DNA from: Acidobacteriota bacterium
Lineage (GTDB): Bacteria > Pseudomonadota > Alphaproteobacteria > Caulobacterales > Hyphomonadaceae
Reading direction: 5' to 3'
NCBI GenBank assembly: GCA_016712445.1
Contig: JADJRB010000001.1
Span: forward strand, 682,001 to 746,000
DNA length: 64,000 nucleotides
Part shown: piece after piece, positions 7,858-17,154 of the stretch
Numbering within the stretch: the first letter of the stretch is position 1
Layout of the letters: each line of letters starts with the position of its first letter
The notes under the pieces: generated by a model
What the model was told of the DNA's origin: nothing
Database searches by the model: none
What the model saw: only the letters and a program-made list of their open reading frames with translations
Position numbers and translations under genes: made by a program

Positions 7858-9354
7858 ATGAAACAGCTCGACACAGACGTCCTCATCATTGGCGCAGGCC
7901 TTTCCGGCATCGGCGCCGCCGTGCATCTCCAGAAGCTTTGCCCCGGCAAGCGCTACAGGATCTATGAAGCGCGCAGCGCTATCGGCGGGACCTGGGACCT
8001 GTTCCGCTACCCTGGCATCCGGTCGGACTCCGACATGCACACGCTGGGTTTTGACTTCAAACCGTGGACTGAGGCGAAAGCGATTGCTGATGGCCCTTCG
8101 ATCCGGAAATACGTGAACGACACCGCCGACGAATATGGCGTGCGCCAGCACATTTCCTTCGACACCAAGATCGTTGCCGCCAACTGGTCGAGCGCCGACC
8201 AGGCCTGGGAAGTCATCAGCGAGGGGAAGGACGGCGCGCGCCAGACGACTACGGCGCGCTTCCTGTTCATGTGCGGCGGCTACTACCGCTATGATCAGGG
8301 CTACCGGCCGCACTTCCCGGGCGAAGAGGCATTCAAGGGCCAGATCATCCACCCGCAACACTGGCCGGAAGCGCTGGACTACACAGGCAAGAAAGTTGTC
8401 GTGATCGGCTCCGGCGCAACCGCCATGACGCTGGTGCCCGCTATGGCCGACAAGGCCGCGCATGTCACCATGCTGCAGCGCTCGCCGACCTATGTCGTCT
8501 CCCGCCCGGCAGTCGACAAGATGGCGAACTTCCTGCGCAAGGTGCTGCCGGAAAAGTGGGCCTATTCTCTGATCCGTGGGCGGAACGTCCTGTTCCAGCA
8601 ATTCTTCTTCCGCCAGACGCGCAAGAACCCGGAGAAAGCCCGCGAGCGCCTGCTCGGCATGGTGCGCGAGGAACTCGGCCCGAACTACGATATCGAGAAG
8701 CACTTCACGCCGGCCTACAATCCGTGGGAGCAGCGGCTTTGCCTTGTTCCGGACTCGGACCTTTTCAATGCGCTCAAGTCCGGCAAGGCAAGCGTCGAGA
8801 CCGACCATATCGACCGGTTCACGGAAAGCGGAATCGTGCTGAAATCCGGCAAGAAACTCGACGCCGACATCATCGTGACGGCGACGGGTCTGAACCTTGT
8901 CTTCATGAATGGTGTGAACGTCTCGCTGGACGGCGCGAAAGTCGATCCCGGCAAACTGCTCAATTACAAGGGCGTGATGCTCTCCAACGTGCCGAACCTT
9001 GCAGTTACCTTCGGCTATACCAACGCGTCCTGGACGCTGAAGGCGGACCTGACGAGCGAGTATGTCTGCCGCCTGCTGAACCTGATGGACGAGAAAGGCG
9101 CGACGTCCGCGATGCCTTATCTTTCGGCATTCCCGAACCAGACCGAGCCCTTCGTGGATTTCTCGTCCGGTTATTTCCAGCGTGTGATGGACCAGTTCCC
9201 ACGTCAGCATACCGAGGCGCCCTGGAAGCTGCACCAGAACTACTTCACCGACCGGAAGAACCTGCGCGAGCTGCCGATCGAAGACGGCGTCATGCAATTC
9301 CAAATGTCAGCAGCGGCCGGGGCGAAGAAACCGGTGCTTCAGGCCGCCGAGTAA
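7858..9354 (+). CDS. flavin-containing monooxygenase, Baeyer-Villiger type
   Basis: A 498-residue class B flavoprotein monooxygenase using FAD and NADPH. It has an N-terminal FAD Rossmann motif (VLIIGAGLSGIG, residues 8-19), a GGTWDLFRYPGIRSDSD segment, the class B/BVMO fingerprint FKGQIIHPQHWP near residue 160, and a second dinucleotide fold (VVVIGSGATAMTL) near residue 180. Such enzymes oxidise ketones, amines or sulfides; the substrate is not predictable. The start at 7858 is chosen because the longer frame upstream reads through the palindrome and lacks homology-like sequence. No obvious catabolic partner is adjacent. Confidence 0.92.
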   Translation: MKQLDTDVLIIGAGLSGIGAAVHLQKLCPGKRYRIYEARSAIGGTWDLFRYPGIRSDSDMHTLGFDFKPWTEAKAIADGPSIRKYVNDTADEYGVRQHISFDTKIVAANWSSADQAWEVISEGKDGARQTTTARFLFMCGGYYRYDQGYRPHFPGEEAFKGQIIHPQHWPEALDYTGKKVVVIGSGATAMTLVPAMADKAAHVTMLQRSPTYVVSRPAVDKMANFLRKVLPEKWAYSLIRGRNVLFQQFFFRQTRKNPEKARERLLGMVREELGPNYDIEKHFTPAYNPWEQRLCLVPDSDLFNALKSGKASVETDHIDRFTESGIVLKSGKKLDADIIVTATGLNLVFMNGVNVSLDGAKVDPGKLLNYKGVMLSNVPNLAVTFGYTNASWTLKADLTSEYVCRLLNLMDEKGATSAMPYLSAFPNQTEPFVDFSSGYFQRVMDQFPRQHTEAPWKLHQNYFTDRKNLRELPIEDGVMQFQMSAAAGAKKPVLQAAE

Positions 9355-9431
9355 CGCGCCGCTTGTGAAGGCGCGCGCCATGCCTATCTTTTCCTTGCAC
9401 GGCGACTGGCCGGCGCAAGGAGGATGGGATC

Positions 9432-9593
9432 ATGTGGCTCTGGCTTCTGTGGTGGTGCGTTGACGATCATGTCGCCAAGGCAGCCGGCGCGCCGGGCATT
9501 GGCGAGTTGCCGATCTGGGTGCCGCTGATCCTGTCGCTCGCCTTTTCGTTCTCGCTTGACGGCGCACTGAACCGGGCGCGCAAGAAGATCTGA
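9432..9593 (+). CDS. small Trp-rich membrane protein (53 residues)
   Basis: A short coding sequence with a very strong ribosome binding site (AAGGAGG at 9417-9423, 8 nt from the ATG). The translation begins MWLWLLWWCVDDHVAKAA, followed by a second hydrophobic stretch (PIWVPLILSLAFSFSL) and a basic tail (NRARKKI). It looks like a membrane microprotein of unknown function. It lies between the monooxygenase and the convergent ABC exporter, which ends 4 nt after it. Confidence 0.6.
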   Translation: MWLWLLWWCVDDHVAKAAGAPGIGELPIWVPLILSLAFSFSLDGALNRARKKI

Positions 9594-9597
9594 CGCC

Positions 9598-11430
9598 TCA
9601 GCGCTCCGTGAACTGAAGTTCGGCAAGGCGGGCATAGAGGCCGCCTTGCGCCACGAGCGTATCGTGCGTGCCTTCCTCGACGATGCGTCCGCCTTCCATG
9701 ACGATGATCCGGTCGGCCCGGCGCACGGTAGACAGGCGGTGAGCAATCACGAGCGTGGTGCGCCCGGTCGCGGCATTCTCGATGGCGCGGCGCACGGCTG
9801 CTTCGCTTTCGGAATCAAGCGCGGAGGTGGCTTCGTCCAGCAACAAGACGGGCGCATCACGTACCAGCGCGCGGGCCAGCGCGATACGCTGGCGCTGACC
9901 ACCGGACAGGCTCCTGCCCTTCTGGCCGAGCGGCGTGGCGAGACCGTCCTTCTCGTCCAGGAAGCCGAGCGCCTCGGCCATGCGGGCAGCCGTCTCCAGC
10001 ACCTTGTCGTCGGCATCTTCCCGGCCAAAGCGGATGTTCTCGGCCGCCGTGCCGGTGAACAGCGCAGACTCCTGCGGCGCATAGGCAAAGCGGCGCCGCC
10101 AGGCCCGCGGGTCGGCTTCAGCTGAGGCAACCCCGTCAAGCGTGATGCGACCGGATTGGGGATCGAACAGGCGCAGCGCGAGCCGGAACACGGTCGTCTT
10201 TCCGGCACCGCTGGGTCCGACCAGCGCAACGAACTCGCCGGGCTTGACGTCGAGCGTAAAATCCTTGAGCGCGGAGGCGTCCTCGTCGCCGTAGTGGAAC
10301 GTGACATGGCTGAACGCCAGCGCGCCCTTGCCGGATTCGGGCATCGGCTTCGGGTTCGCCGGCGCGGCGATGTCCGCCTGCTCGCGCAGCACTTCGGCCG
10401 CCCGGTCGGCAGCGCCCGCAGCACGCATCACTTCGCCGTAGACTTCCGCGAGCATGCCGAGCCCCGAGCCCGCATAGGCGGCATACATGACCATGGTGGC
10501 GAGATCCCCGAAGGTCATCTCGCCATTCGCCACGCTGCGCGCGCCAAGCCACAGCACGCCGGTGAAACCTCCGAACAGCAAAACGGAAACGAGCACGATC
10601 ATGATGGCCCGCGCGCCGGTGCGCCGCATGGCCGCCGCAAAGGTAGCTTCGATGGACGCAGAGAAGGTCGACAGCTGCCGCTCCTCGCGGCCATAGGCCT
10701 GCACCAGTTCGATGGCGTCCAGCGTTTCGGCCGCCTCGGCCCCCGCGTCGGCGAGGCGCGACTGGGCGCGGTTCGACATGTTGCGGATCACGCGGCCGAT
10801 GCCCATCACCGGCAGCACGGCGACGGGGATCATGGCCAGAAGGGTCAGCCCCAGCTGCCAGTTCACGGCGATCATCAGGCCAAGCGCGCCCAGCGTGGTG
10901 ATCAGGGTGCGCGTCGCCAGCGAAGCGGACGAGCCGAGGAAGGTCTCGATCAGGGTGACGTCAGCCGTCAGCCGCGACACCGCTTCGCCCGAGCGCATGC
11001 GGGCATGATAGGCCGGCGACAGGCTGAGCAGGTGGGCATAGAGGTCACGGCGCAGGTCTGCGGCGATACGTTCGCCGAAGCGGGACACGAAATAGAAGCG
11101 GATCGCGCCGAGCACGCCGGACCCCACGGCGGCGGCGAAAACCCACAGGAAAGCGCTGTCGATCAGCGCCAGAAGGGCCTTGGGGTCCTCCCCTGCCTGG
11201 CGGCCGGCATCCGCGGCGCGGCCGAGCAGCATCGGAATCGCGAGGCTGACCGCCGCAGCGGCCACCAGGAAAGCCAGCGCCACGACGACCGTCACCCAAT
11301 GACGGCGGACATAAGGCCACAGGAGCGCCAGCGGGCGCAGGCTGCGGCCCTTGGGGCGGCTGATCGCCTCGCCGCCGTCCGGCAGGGTCGTGCGGCGGTC
11401 TTCTGTCGTGCGGGCGCCCGAATCGGCCAT
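9598..11430 (-). CDS. ABC transporter, fused permease and ATPase (exporter type)
   Basis: A 610-residue half-transporter. An N-terminal ABC type 1 membrane domain of about six helices (roughly 35-320) is followed by the nucleotide-binding domain: Walker A GPSGAGKTT at about 395, a Q-loop YAPQ, signature LSGGQRQRIALARAL at about 498, Walker B VLLLDEATSALD and the H-loop VIAHRLS. The architecture is that of MsbA-like homodimeric exporters of lipids, drugs or peptides; the substrate cannot be told. It is transcribed alone, divergently from rpmE with 178 nt between them. Confidence 0.93.
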   Translation of the reverse strand: MADSGARTTEDRRTTLPDGGEAISRPKGRSLRPLALLWPYVRRHWVTVVVALAFLVAAAAVSLAIPMLLGRAADAGRQAGEDPKALLALIDSAFLWVFAAAVGSGVLGAIRFYFVSRFGERIAADLRRDLYAHLLSLSPAYHARMRSGEAVSRLTADVTLIETFLGSSASLATRTLITTLGALGLMIAVNWQLGLTLLAMIPVAVLPVMGIGRVIRNMSNRAQSRLADAGAEAAETLDAIELVQAYGREERQLSTFSASIEATFAAAMRRTGARAIMIVLVSVLLFGGFTGVLWLGARSVANGEMTFGDLATMVMYAAYAGSGLGMLAEVYGEVMRAAGAADRAAEVLREQADIAAPANPKPMPESGKGALAFSHVTFHYGDEDASALKDFTLDVKPGEFVALVGPSGAGKTTVFRLALRLFDPQSGRITLDGVASAEADPRAWRRRFAYAPQESALFTGTAAENIRFGREDADDKVLETAARMAEALGFLDEKDGLATPLGQKGRSLSGGQRQRIALARALVRDAPVLLLDEATSALDSESEAAVRRAIENAATGRTTLVIAHRLSTVRRADRIIVMEGGRIVEEGTHDTLVAQGGLYARLAELQFTER

Positions 11431-11608
11431 CCGGCAGGTCTACTCCCTATTCGCGCCGGCGGCAGCCGCCAAATCCCTCAGGCCGCCTCTTGCGGCGCTT
11501 CGGCCTTTCCCTTATACGGCCCTCTTCGATTTCAGGCTGAGACATGCCAGCGCACCCGTTGCGTGTCTCCGAGCTGACAGCAAAACGCGAGAAAGAGGCC
11601 CGAGGCCA

Positions 11609-11827
11609 ATGAAAAAAGAAGGCCATCCGGATTACCACTTCATCACGGTCGTGATGACGGACGGTACGGAATACCAGACCAAGTCGACCTACGGCAAAGC
11701 AGGCGATCGCCTGGTGCTCGACATCGACCCGAAAGTGCACCCGGCCTGGACCGGCGGCGAAGGCAAAGGCCTTGACCGCGGCGGCCGCGTTTCGCGCTTC
11801 AAGGACAAGTTCAAGGGCTTCGTGTAA
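11609..11827 (+). CDS. rpmE: 50S ribosomal protein L31, cysteine-free form
   Basis: A 72-residue L31. The start MKKEGHPDYHFITVVMTDG, then YQTKSTYGKAGD, and DIDPKVHPAWTGG are characteristic. It contains no Cys, so it is the zinc-independent (C-minus) form common in alphaproteobacteria. ATG 11609 follows a GAGGCC purine patch. A strong terminator follows at 11865-11888. Confidence 0.96.
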   Translation: MKKEGHPDYHFITVVMTDGTEYQTKSTYGKAGDRLVLDIDPKVHPAWTGGEGKGLDRGGRVSRFKDKFKGFV

Positions 11828-11864
11828 GCGCTTCGGCGCTGACGCGATGTGTTGAGTAGGAAAG

Positions 11865-11888
11865 CCCCGGCTGTTGGCCGGGGTTTTT
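11865..11888 (+). terminator. rho-independent terminator after rpmE
   Basis: A 7-bp stem CCCCGGC / GCCGGGG with a 5-nt loop is followed by TTTTT. It may also serve the convergent glycosyltransferase gene, although only three T residues follow on that strand. Confidence 0.85.
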
Positions 11889-11920
11889 CTTTGCGCGCGC
11901 CGGAAGGAAGGCGCGCCGGT

Positions 11921-12724
11921 CTAGCCACGCAATCTCAGGGCAAGACCGATGAACGGGACTGCCAACGCCACCATCAACCTTTCGGCAGGCCCCTTGGCGA
12001 ACTTCCGGAAATACCGCGCGAGGCTGCGCGCCTTGTGTTCGGTCACGAATGCCGACGGCACGTCAGACGTCGATCTGTAATGCAGGGCGCCCGCGCCCGG
12101 CACGTAGGTCACCGATCCCCCCGCTTCCAGCGCGCGCCGGCAGATGTCCAGGTCTTCGGCGTGGATGAAGTAGCCCTCGTCAAAGCCGCCCAGCTGGCGG
12201 AAGGCGTCCGTCCGCACAAGGAAGAAGGCGCCGGAAACGGCACCCACGCGGACCGGCCCGGGCGGAGGGGGATCCTGCTCGAGGGTCCAGCGCCCGAGGC
12301 CGACCGCGCGCGCCAGCGTGAGCGTATTGCGCCTCGCGCCGCGCTCTTCCCGGCCCTGAAGGTCAAAGATGCGCCCACCCGCTATGGCCGGTGACGGCGC
12401 AGCCTCAAGGGCCGCAGCCAGCAGCGGCAGCGCGCCGCGCTTGATCACGCAGTCCGGGTTGATCACCAGCAGGTAGTCACTGGCGGCAAACTTCGCGGCT
12501 GCATTCACCCCTGCCCCGAATCCGGGATTGGGAAGCGTTATCCGTTCAGCCTTTGGCGTCGACGCCGTGAATGACGCGAGCCAGGCCTCCGTAGACGGAG
12601 GGTTTCCGTTGTCGGCGATGACAATGCTGCTGACATCGGGATCACCCTTCAGCGCATACAGGCATTCCACGAGGCGCGGACCGGTATGGTAGGTGACGAC
12701 CAGCGCCGTGACCGAAAGGGTCAT
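11921..12724 (-). CDS. glycosyltransferase family 2
   Basis: A 267-residue GT-A fold glycosyltransferase. It begins VTALVVTYHTGPRLVECL, has the nucleotide-binding VIADNGN and the NPDCV segment at the DxD position, and a C-terminal GGFDEGYFIHAEDLDICRRA motif typical of rhamnosyl- and other GT2 enzymes of O-antigen or capsule synthesis. The acceptor is unknown. Its ATG overlaps the stop of the upstream ligase gene by 4 nt (ATGA), so the two are translationally coupled and probably work on the same surface glycan. Confidence 0.9.
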   Translation of the reverse strand: MTLSVTALVVTYHTGPRLVECLYALKGDPDVSSIVIADNGNPPSTEAWLASFTASTPKAERITLPNPGFGAGVNAAAKFAASDYLLVINPDCVIKRGALPLLAAALEAAPSPAIAGGRIFDLQGREERGARRNTLTLARAVGLGRWTLEQDPPPPGPVRVGAVSGAFFLVRTDAFRQLGGFDEGYFIHAEDLDICRRALEAGGSVTYVPGAGALHYRSTSDVPSAFVTEHKARSLARYFRKFAKGPAERLMVALAVPFIGLALRLRG

Positions 12725-13962
12725 TCCTCCGGCTCCTGAACGGTGCGGTGCCAGAGGATGATCGCTGCGGCTGCAAGCGCGAGCGACGCCCAGAACCCTT
12801 CATTCCAGAGACTGTAGGCAAAGCTGAAAATCACCGCGGCGGCGCCGGCCAGACCGGCCACCGCAAAGCGTATTTCTGGCCGGAGCTCCGCCGGGCGCGG
12901 CAAGTGGAAGCCGAGGGCGACGAGGCTGAGCGCCGCGAGCACGGCGCCGACCATCCCGGTCTCAGCCCAGATCTGCAGCGCCATGTTGTGCGGATGCCCG
13001 GGCACGATCGGATAGTCCTTCCAGAAATCCGGCAGCTGCGCGAGCCATTCGGGCTGTGTCGCGAAAGTTTCCCGCCACGCCTCTGTGGCGTTCTGGCCAT
13101 GCCCGAGGAAGGGCGCGTCGGACATCCGTCCAATGACAGTCTCCCACGACCATATCCGGGACCGGAACGAGGCGGGCAGATATTGCGCAACCGGATCGAG
13201 GGCCCGGATCAAGGCCGCATAGAGCACCGGCGCCGCGGCGATGTAGCCAGCGAGGGCGCCGAACAGCCAGCGAAATCCCATCCGGGGAAGCAGGGCCACG
13301 AAAGCGACCGCTACCGCCATGCCGCCGACTGCAAACAATGCGGCATCGCTGCCGATCTGCAGGTAGGCGGCGACGGCGCCTGCGGTTGCGGCAACGGCGA
13401 GCACAATGCCGGCGACCTGCCAGCGAAAGGCGAGCAGCGGCAACAATAGAGGCAGACCGAGCGCCAGCGTATTGGCGCTGCGCCCGATATTCTGGGCGCC
13501 CTCCTGAAGCCGGACGACGTCATCGCCGTAGACCATCGCCAGCACGGCGGTCCCGAGATAGGGCGCCGCGATCACCAGCGCCGCCTGCACCGCGAGCATG
13601 ACGGCGACGGTGGCCGACGATTTCGGCGCCGGCGCCGCGCGCAGCGCGCCCGCAATCGTCAGCGCGCAGGTCAATGTGAGCATTGCCGACGAAAGGCTGC
13701 GCGCCTCCACCGAGAATGTGCCTTCAAACAGGTTGCCGGAGACGAGCTTCCCGGTTCCCGGTGACCAGAACTCGCTCAGCGCCGCAAAGGCGATAAAGGC
13801 AAATCCGATCACCGCGAACGCCGCAGGTGGCAATCGGGGCCGCGACACGGCAAGCGCCGCCAGCCCCGTCAGCCCGGCGAGGGGCGCAAAGCCCTGCCCG
13901 CCCAGCACCGCCATGACGGGCCAGAGCAGGAAAGCAATCGCGAGAACCGGCCCGTAGGTCAT
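12721..13962 (-). CDS. O-antigen ligase family membrane protein
   Basis: A 413-residue integral membrane protein with roughly ten or more hydrophobic helices and a long periplasmic loop around residues 260-320 that contains RSRIWSWETVIG, GHGQNATEAWR and VPGHPHNMALQIWAETG. The H-x-H-N region and the loop arrangement are typical of the Wzy/WaaL O-antigen ligase family, which attaches undecaprenyl-linked glycan to lipid A core or polymerises it. It is coupled to the glycosyltransferase gene (4-nt overlap). Confidence 0.85.
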   Translation of the reverse strand: MTYGPVLAIAFLLWPVMAVLGGQGFAPLAGLTGLAALAVSRPRLPPAAFAVIGFAFIAFAALSEFWSPGTGKLVSGNLFEGTFSVEARSLSSAMLTLTCALTIAGALRAAPAPKSSATVAVMLAVQAALVIAAPYLGTAVLAMVYGDDVVRLQEGAQNIGRSANTLALGLPLLLPLLAFRWQVAGIVLAVAATAGAVAAYLQIGSDAALFAVGGMAVAVAFVALLPRMGFRWLFGALAGYIAAAPVLYAALIRALDPVAQYLPASFRSRIWSWETVIGRMSDAPFLGHGQNATEAWRETFATQPEWLAQLPDFWKDYPIVPGHPHNMALQIWAETGMVGAVLAALSLVALGFHLPRPAELRPEIRFAVAGLAGAAAVIFSFAYSLWNEGFWASLALAAAAIILWHRTVQEPEE

Positions 13963-14011
13963 TGCCTGCCCACTCTAGTCGGGGCCCGCGCGGCTTGTCA
14001 CCGGCCCGGTG

Positions 14012-15943
14012 TCAGCGGGCCCGCTTCAGGTCTGGCGGAAGGGCCTCATGTGCAAGGTTCACGATCGCATCATCCAGCGAGACGATCTCCTGGCCATTCG
14101 AGCCCAGCCGGCGCAAGGCCAGCTTGCGGCCTTCCGCCTCGCGCGCACCAACGACCGCAATCACCGGCACCTTCTGCAGGGAGTGCTCGCGGACCTTGTA
14201 GTTGATCGTCTCGTTGCGCGTGTCGACCTCGACCCGGAGGCCCGCCTTGCGCAACTCAGCCGCGGCCTCTTCGGCATACTCGGCCGCACCGTCCGTGATC
14301 GCCGCGACGACGACCTGCACCGGCGAGAGCCACATCGGGAACGAACCCGCATAGTTCTCGATCAGAACGCCGATGAAACGCTCGAGGCTTCCGAGGATCG
14401 CGCGGTGCAACATGACCGGGCGGTGCTTCTGGCCGTCCTCGCCCGTATACTCCGCCCCCAGACGTTCCGGCAGCACATAGTCGAGCTGGATCGTGCCGCA
14501 CGTCCAGGACCGGCCGATCGCATCCTTCAGCTGGAAGTCCAGCTTCGGCGCATAGAAGGCGCCGTCGCCTTCTGCCACGACCGGTTCGACGCCCGCCGCG
14601 CGGGCCGCGTTCAGCATCTGCGCTTCAGCCTTATCCCAGAACTCCTCCGAACCGGCGCGCAGCGCTGGCCGCGTGCCGAGCGAGATATGGTCGCGCACCA
14701 GCCCGAAATCCTCGTGGATCGACGAGGCGAGCTTGATGAACGCGGCCGTTTCTTCCTCGATCTGGTCTTCGCGGCAGAAGATGTGGGCATCGTCCTGCGT
14801 GAACGCGCGCACACGCATCAGGCCGTGCAAGGCACCTGACGGCTCGTAGCGGTGGCAGGCGCCGAACTCGGCCATGCGCAGCGGCAGGTCGCGGTAGCTC
14901 TTCTGGCCAAACTTGAAGATCTGGACGTGGCCGGGGCAGTTCATCGGCTTGAGGGAGAGCGTTTCCTCTTCCTCCGTTTCGCAGACGAACATGTTCTCGC
15001 GATACTTGTCCCAGTGGCCGGACTGTTCCCAGAACTTCCGGTCGAGCACCTGCGGCGTGCGCACCTCGACATAGCCCGCTTCCGTCAGGCGGCGGCGGAC
15101 ATAGGCCTCGATCACGCGCCAGAGCGTCAGGCCCTTCTCGTGCCAGAACACCATGCCCTTCCCTTCCTCCTGCATGTGGAAGAGGTCCATCTGGCGGCCC
15201 AGCTTGCGGTGGTCGCGCTTCTCGGCTTCCTCGAGGCGATGGAGATGGTCCTTCAGGTCCTTCTCGTTGGCCCAGGCCGTGCCGTACATGCGCTGAAGCA
15301 TCTCGTTCTTCGAATCGCCGCGCCAATAGGCACCGGCCATCTTCATCAGCTTGAACGCTTTCGGCAGCTTGCCCGTCGACGGCAGGTGCGGGCCGCGGCA
15401 GAGGTCGAACCAGTCGCCCTGGCGATAGACCGTGATGGCTTCGCCCGGCGGGATGATATCGTCGATGATCTGGGCCTTGTAGTCCTCGCCGATGCGCTTG
15501 AACTCGGCGATGGCGGCGTCTTTTTCCCAGACTTCGCGCAGGATCGGATAATCCGCATCGACGATCTCGCGCATCTTCGCTTCGATCTTCTCGAAGTCGT
15601 CCGTGGAGAACGGCACCTTCCGGGCAAAGTCGTAATAGAAGCCGTCATCGATCACCGGGCCGATCGTGACCTGCGTATCGGGATAGAGCGCCTGCACCGC
15701 CTGCGCGAGCACGTGGGCGGCGTCGTGGCGGATCAGCTCCAGGCCATCGGCGTCCTTGTCCGTGATGATGGCGACGTCGGAGTCGCCCTCCAGCGGACGC
15801 GTGAGATCGCGCAGTTCACCGTTTACACGGGCGGCCAGCGCCTTCTTGGCAAGGGATTTGGAAATACTCTCAGCGACGTCGAGCGGTGAGGCGCCATCGG
15901 CATACTCTCGCTTCGAACCATCGGGCAGCGTGACGTTGATCAT
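14012..15943 (-). CDS. thrS: threonine--tRNA ligase
   Basis: A 643-residue class II aminoacyl-tRNA synthetase charging tRNA-Thr. An N-terminal TGS domain (INVTLPDGSKREYADG) and an editing domain with the HDAAHVLAQAVQ and RGPHLPSTG zinc-like motifs are followed by the catalytic core (KPMNCPGHVQIF, FGACHRYEPSGALHGLMRVR) and the C-terminal anticodon-binding domain. Start 15943 is chosen since homologs begin at the TGS Met; the frame extends 75 nt further without such sequence. A tRNA-Thr(CGU) gene lies elsewhere in the window (44342). Confidence 0.97.
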   Translation of the reverse strand: MINVTLPDGSKREYADGASPLDVAESISKSLAKKALAARVNGELRDLTRPLEGDSDVAIITDKDADGLELIRHDAAHVLAQAVQALYPDTQVTIGPVIDDGFYYDFARKVPFSTDDFEKIEAKMREIVDADYPILREVWEKDAAIAEFKRIGEDYKAQIIDDIIPPGEAITVYRQGDWFDLCRGPHLPSTGKLPKAFKLMKMAGAYWRGDSKNEMLQRMYGTAWANEKDLKDHLHRLEEAEKRDHRKLGRQMDLFHMQEEGKGMVFWHEKGLTLWRVIEAYVRRRLTEAGYVEVRTPQVLDRKFWEQSGHWDKYRENMFVCETEEEETLSLKPMNCPGHVQIFKFGQKSYRDLPLRMAEFGACHRYEPSGALHGLMRVRAFTQDDAHIFCREDQIEEETAAFIKLASSIHEDFGLVRDHISLGTRPALRAGSEEFWDKAEAQMLNAARAAGVEPVVAEGDGAFYAPKLDFQLKDAIGRSWTCGTIQLDYVLPERLGAEYTGEDGQKHRPVMLHRAILGSLERFIGVLIENYAGSFPMWLSPVQVVVAAITDGAAEYAEEAAAELRKAGLRVEVDTRNETINYKVREHSLQKVPVIAVVGAREAEGRKLALRRLGSNGQEIVSLDDAIVNLAHEALPPDLKRAR

Positions 15944-16203
15944 GGGTCTTCGTTTTCTTTGACTGGCCGCAGCGCGGCTGAATTCTGGTGATCCGGCAAA
16001 GGCATCTGGCGCGGCCACGCTTAACGCGGCTTTGCCGGGATTCCCACCCCGATTTCAGGGGCCTGCCGGGAGCGCTTCAGGATTTTTTCGGGTGCATGAA
16101 CGGGCGCGCACAAGGCGTGCGGGCCAAGGGCGCTTCAGGCACCCTGGCGAGTTCGCGTGGTCAGTCCGGTGAGGAAGAAGCGAGTGTTCATGGCGCTCAT
16201 ATG

Positions 16204-16536
16204 TCACGCCTCGGGCGGCGTTTCAACCAGCCCGCTTGGCCCGTCGCGGGGGCCGGACTTCCAGTCGCCATAGCGCCAGGGCTGCCACAACGGCGCCTCG
16301 GGCCGCCGCAAAGGCGCAGGATCGTAGCCATGGCTGCCGCCCGGCCGGCAGCGGATGAAGCGGGCCAGCGCCATCCAGCCCCCTGCCCACCAGCCATGCC
16401 GGGCCACGCATTCGGCGCCATATTCGCTGCAGGTCGGCGTGTGCTGGCAGCGGGCGCCGGCCAGCTGCAAGGCCTGGCTCGGTCCATGTTTGTAGATCCA
16501 GAGCAGCGAGTAGGCAGCCTTGCGCCTCAGACCCAT
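16204..16536 (-). CDS. yidD: membrane protein insertion efficiency factor YidD
   Basis: A 110-residue member of the YidD family, which helps YidC/Sec-dependent membrane protein insertion. The diagnostic CQHTPTCSEYGAECV motif followed by RFIRCRPGGSHGYDPAP is complete. Start 16536 (MGLRRKAAYS) is chosen because the family motif begins about 30 residues later and the upstream Fe-S gene stops only 1 nt before it, indicating an operon. The C-terminal tail beyond the core is somewhat longer than usual. Confidence 0.93.
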   Translation of the reverse strand: MGLRRKAAYSLLWIYKHGPSQALQLAGARCQHTPTCSEYGAECVARHGWWAGGWMALARFIRCRPGGSHGYDPAPLRRPEAPLWQPWRYGDWKSGPRDGPSGLVETPPEA

Positions 16537-16537
16537 C

Positions 16538-16981
16538 TCACGCAGCCGCCCGGGCAGCGAGGGCTTCGTCGATCGCGGCGACCGCGGCCTCGAATGCCAG
16601 CAGCGTGGACGCGTGGCGCGGCGGATAGTCGGCGACCGGCTCGAGGTGGCGCAGCTCCCAGAAGCGGCCCTCTGGCGGCGGCCCGCCGTCCTTGAGCATC
16701 GCCCGCAAGGCGTCGCGGGCGGCGCGTATCTCGGCCACGCTCGCGCCGACAGCGTGTTCAGCGAGGATCGCCGTCGCCGCCTGCCCGAGGGCGCACGCCA
16801 CCGGATCGACGGCAATCTTTGTCACGCGTTCACCCGCGGCATCCAGCTTGAGATCGACATTCACTGTCGAGCCACAGACCCGCGAAACCTTCAGCACGGA
16901 ACCCTCCGCATCGGCGAGGCGCCCAAGGTGCGGAATGCCCGCAGCGAGTTCGAGGATGCGGTTGTGATAAAGCTCGCTCAT
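16538..16981 (-). CDS. iron-sulfur cluster assembly scaffold protein, IscU/NifU-N like
   Basis: A 147-residue scaffold-like protein. It starts SELYHNRILELAAG and contains Cys36 (VSRVCGSTV) and Cys63 (VACALGQAATA), the two Cys positions of IscU. The third Cys position is replaced, since the C-terminal motif reads DYPPRHASTLLAFEA. It is therefore a divergent IscU paralog whose cluster-binding ability is uncertain. Start 16981 is chosen for homology, as the longer frame is not family-like. It is the first gene of a two-gene operon with yidD. Confidence 0.85.
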   Translation of the reverse strand: MSELYHNRILELAAGIPHLGRLADAEGSVLKVSRVCGSTVNVDLKLDAAGERVTKIAVDPVACALGQAATAILAEHAVGASVAEIRAARDALRAMLKDGGPPPEGRFWELRHLEPVADYPPRHASTLLAFEAAVAAIDEALAARAAA

Positions 16982-17022
16982 GGCGCCTAGATGGCCCGGC
17001 GCTTGCGGCCGGGCAAGGGCAC

Positions 17023-17059
17023 AAAAAAGAGCCGCCGGAGCATGTCTGCTCGCGGCGGC
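17023..17059 (-). terminator. rho-independent terminator (minus strand)
   Basis: On the minus strand a stem of about 12 bp with one bulge (GCCGCCGCGAGCA / TGCTCCGGCGGC, 4-nt loop) is followed by CT and a run of six T residues. It lies about 100 nt downstream of the exoD gene at 17155 and so closes the cysS-phosphatase-exoD unit. Confidence 0.8.
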
Positions 17060-17154
17060 CCAGAATCGGCGGGGTGTAGAAATGGCCTCAGGCCATGGGT
17101 TGCTGATGCCCGCGGCCTTCCCTAGCGTCAATTAAAGATTTGGACAGGTGGCGC

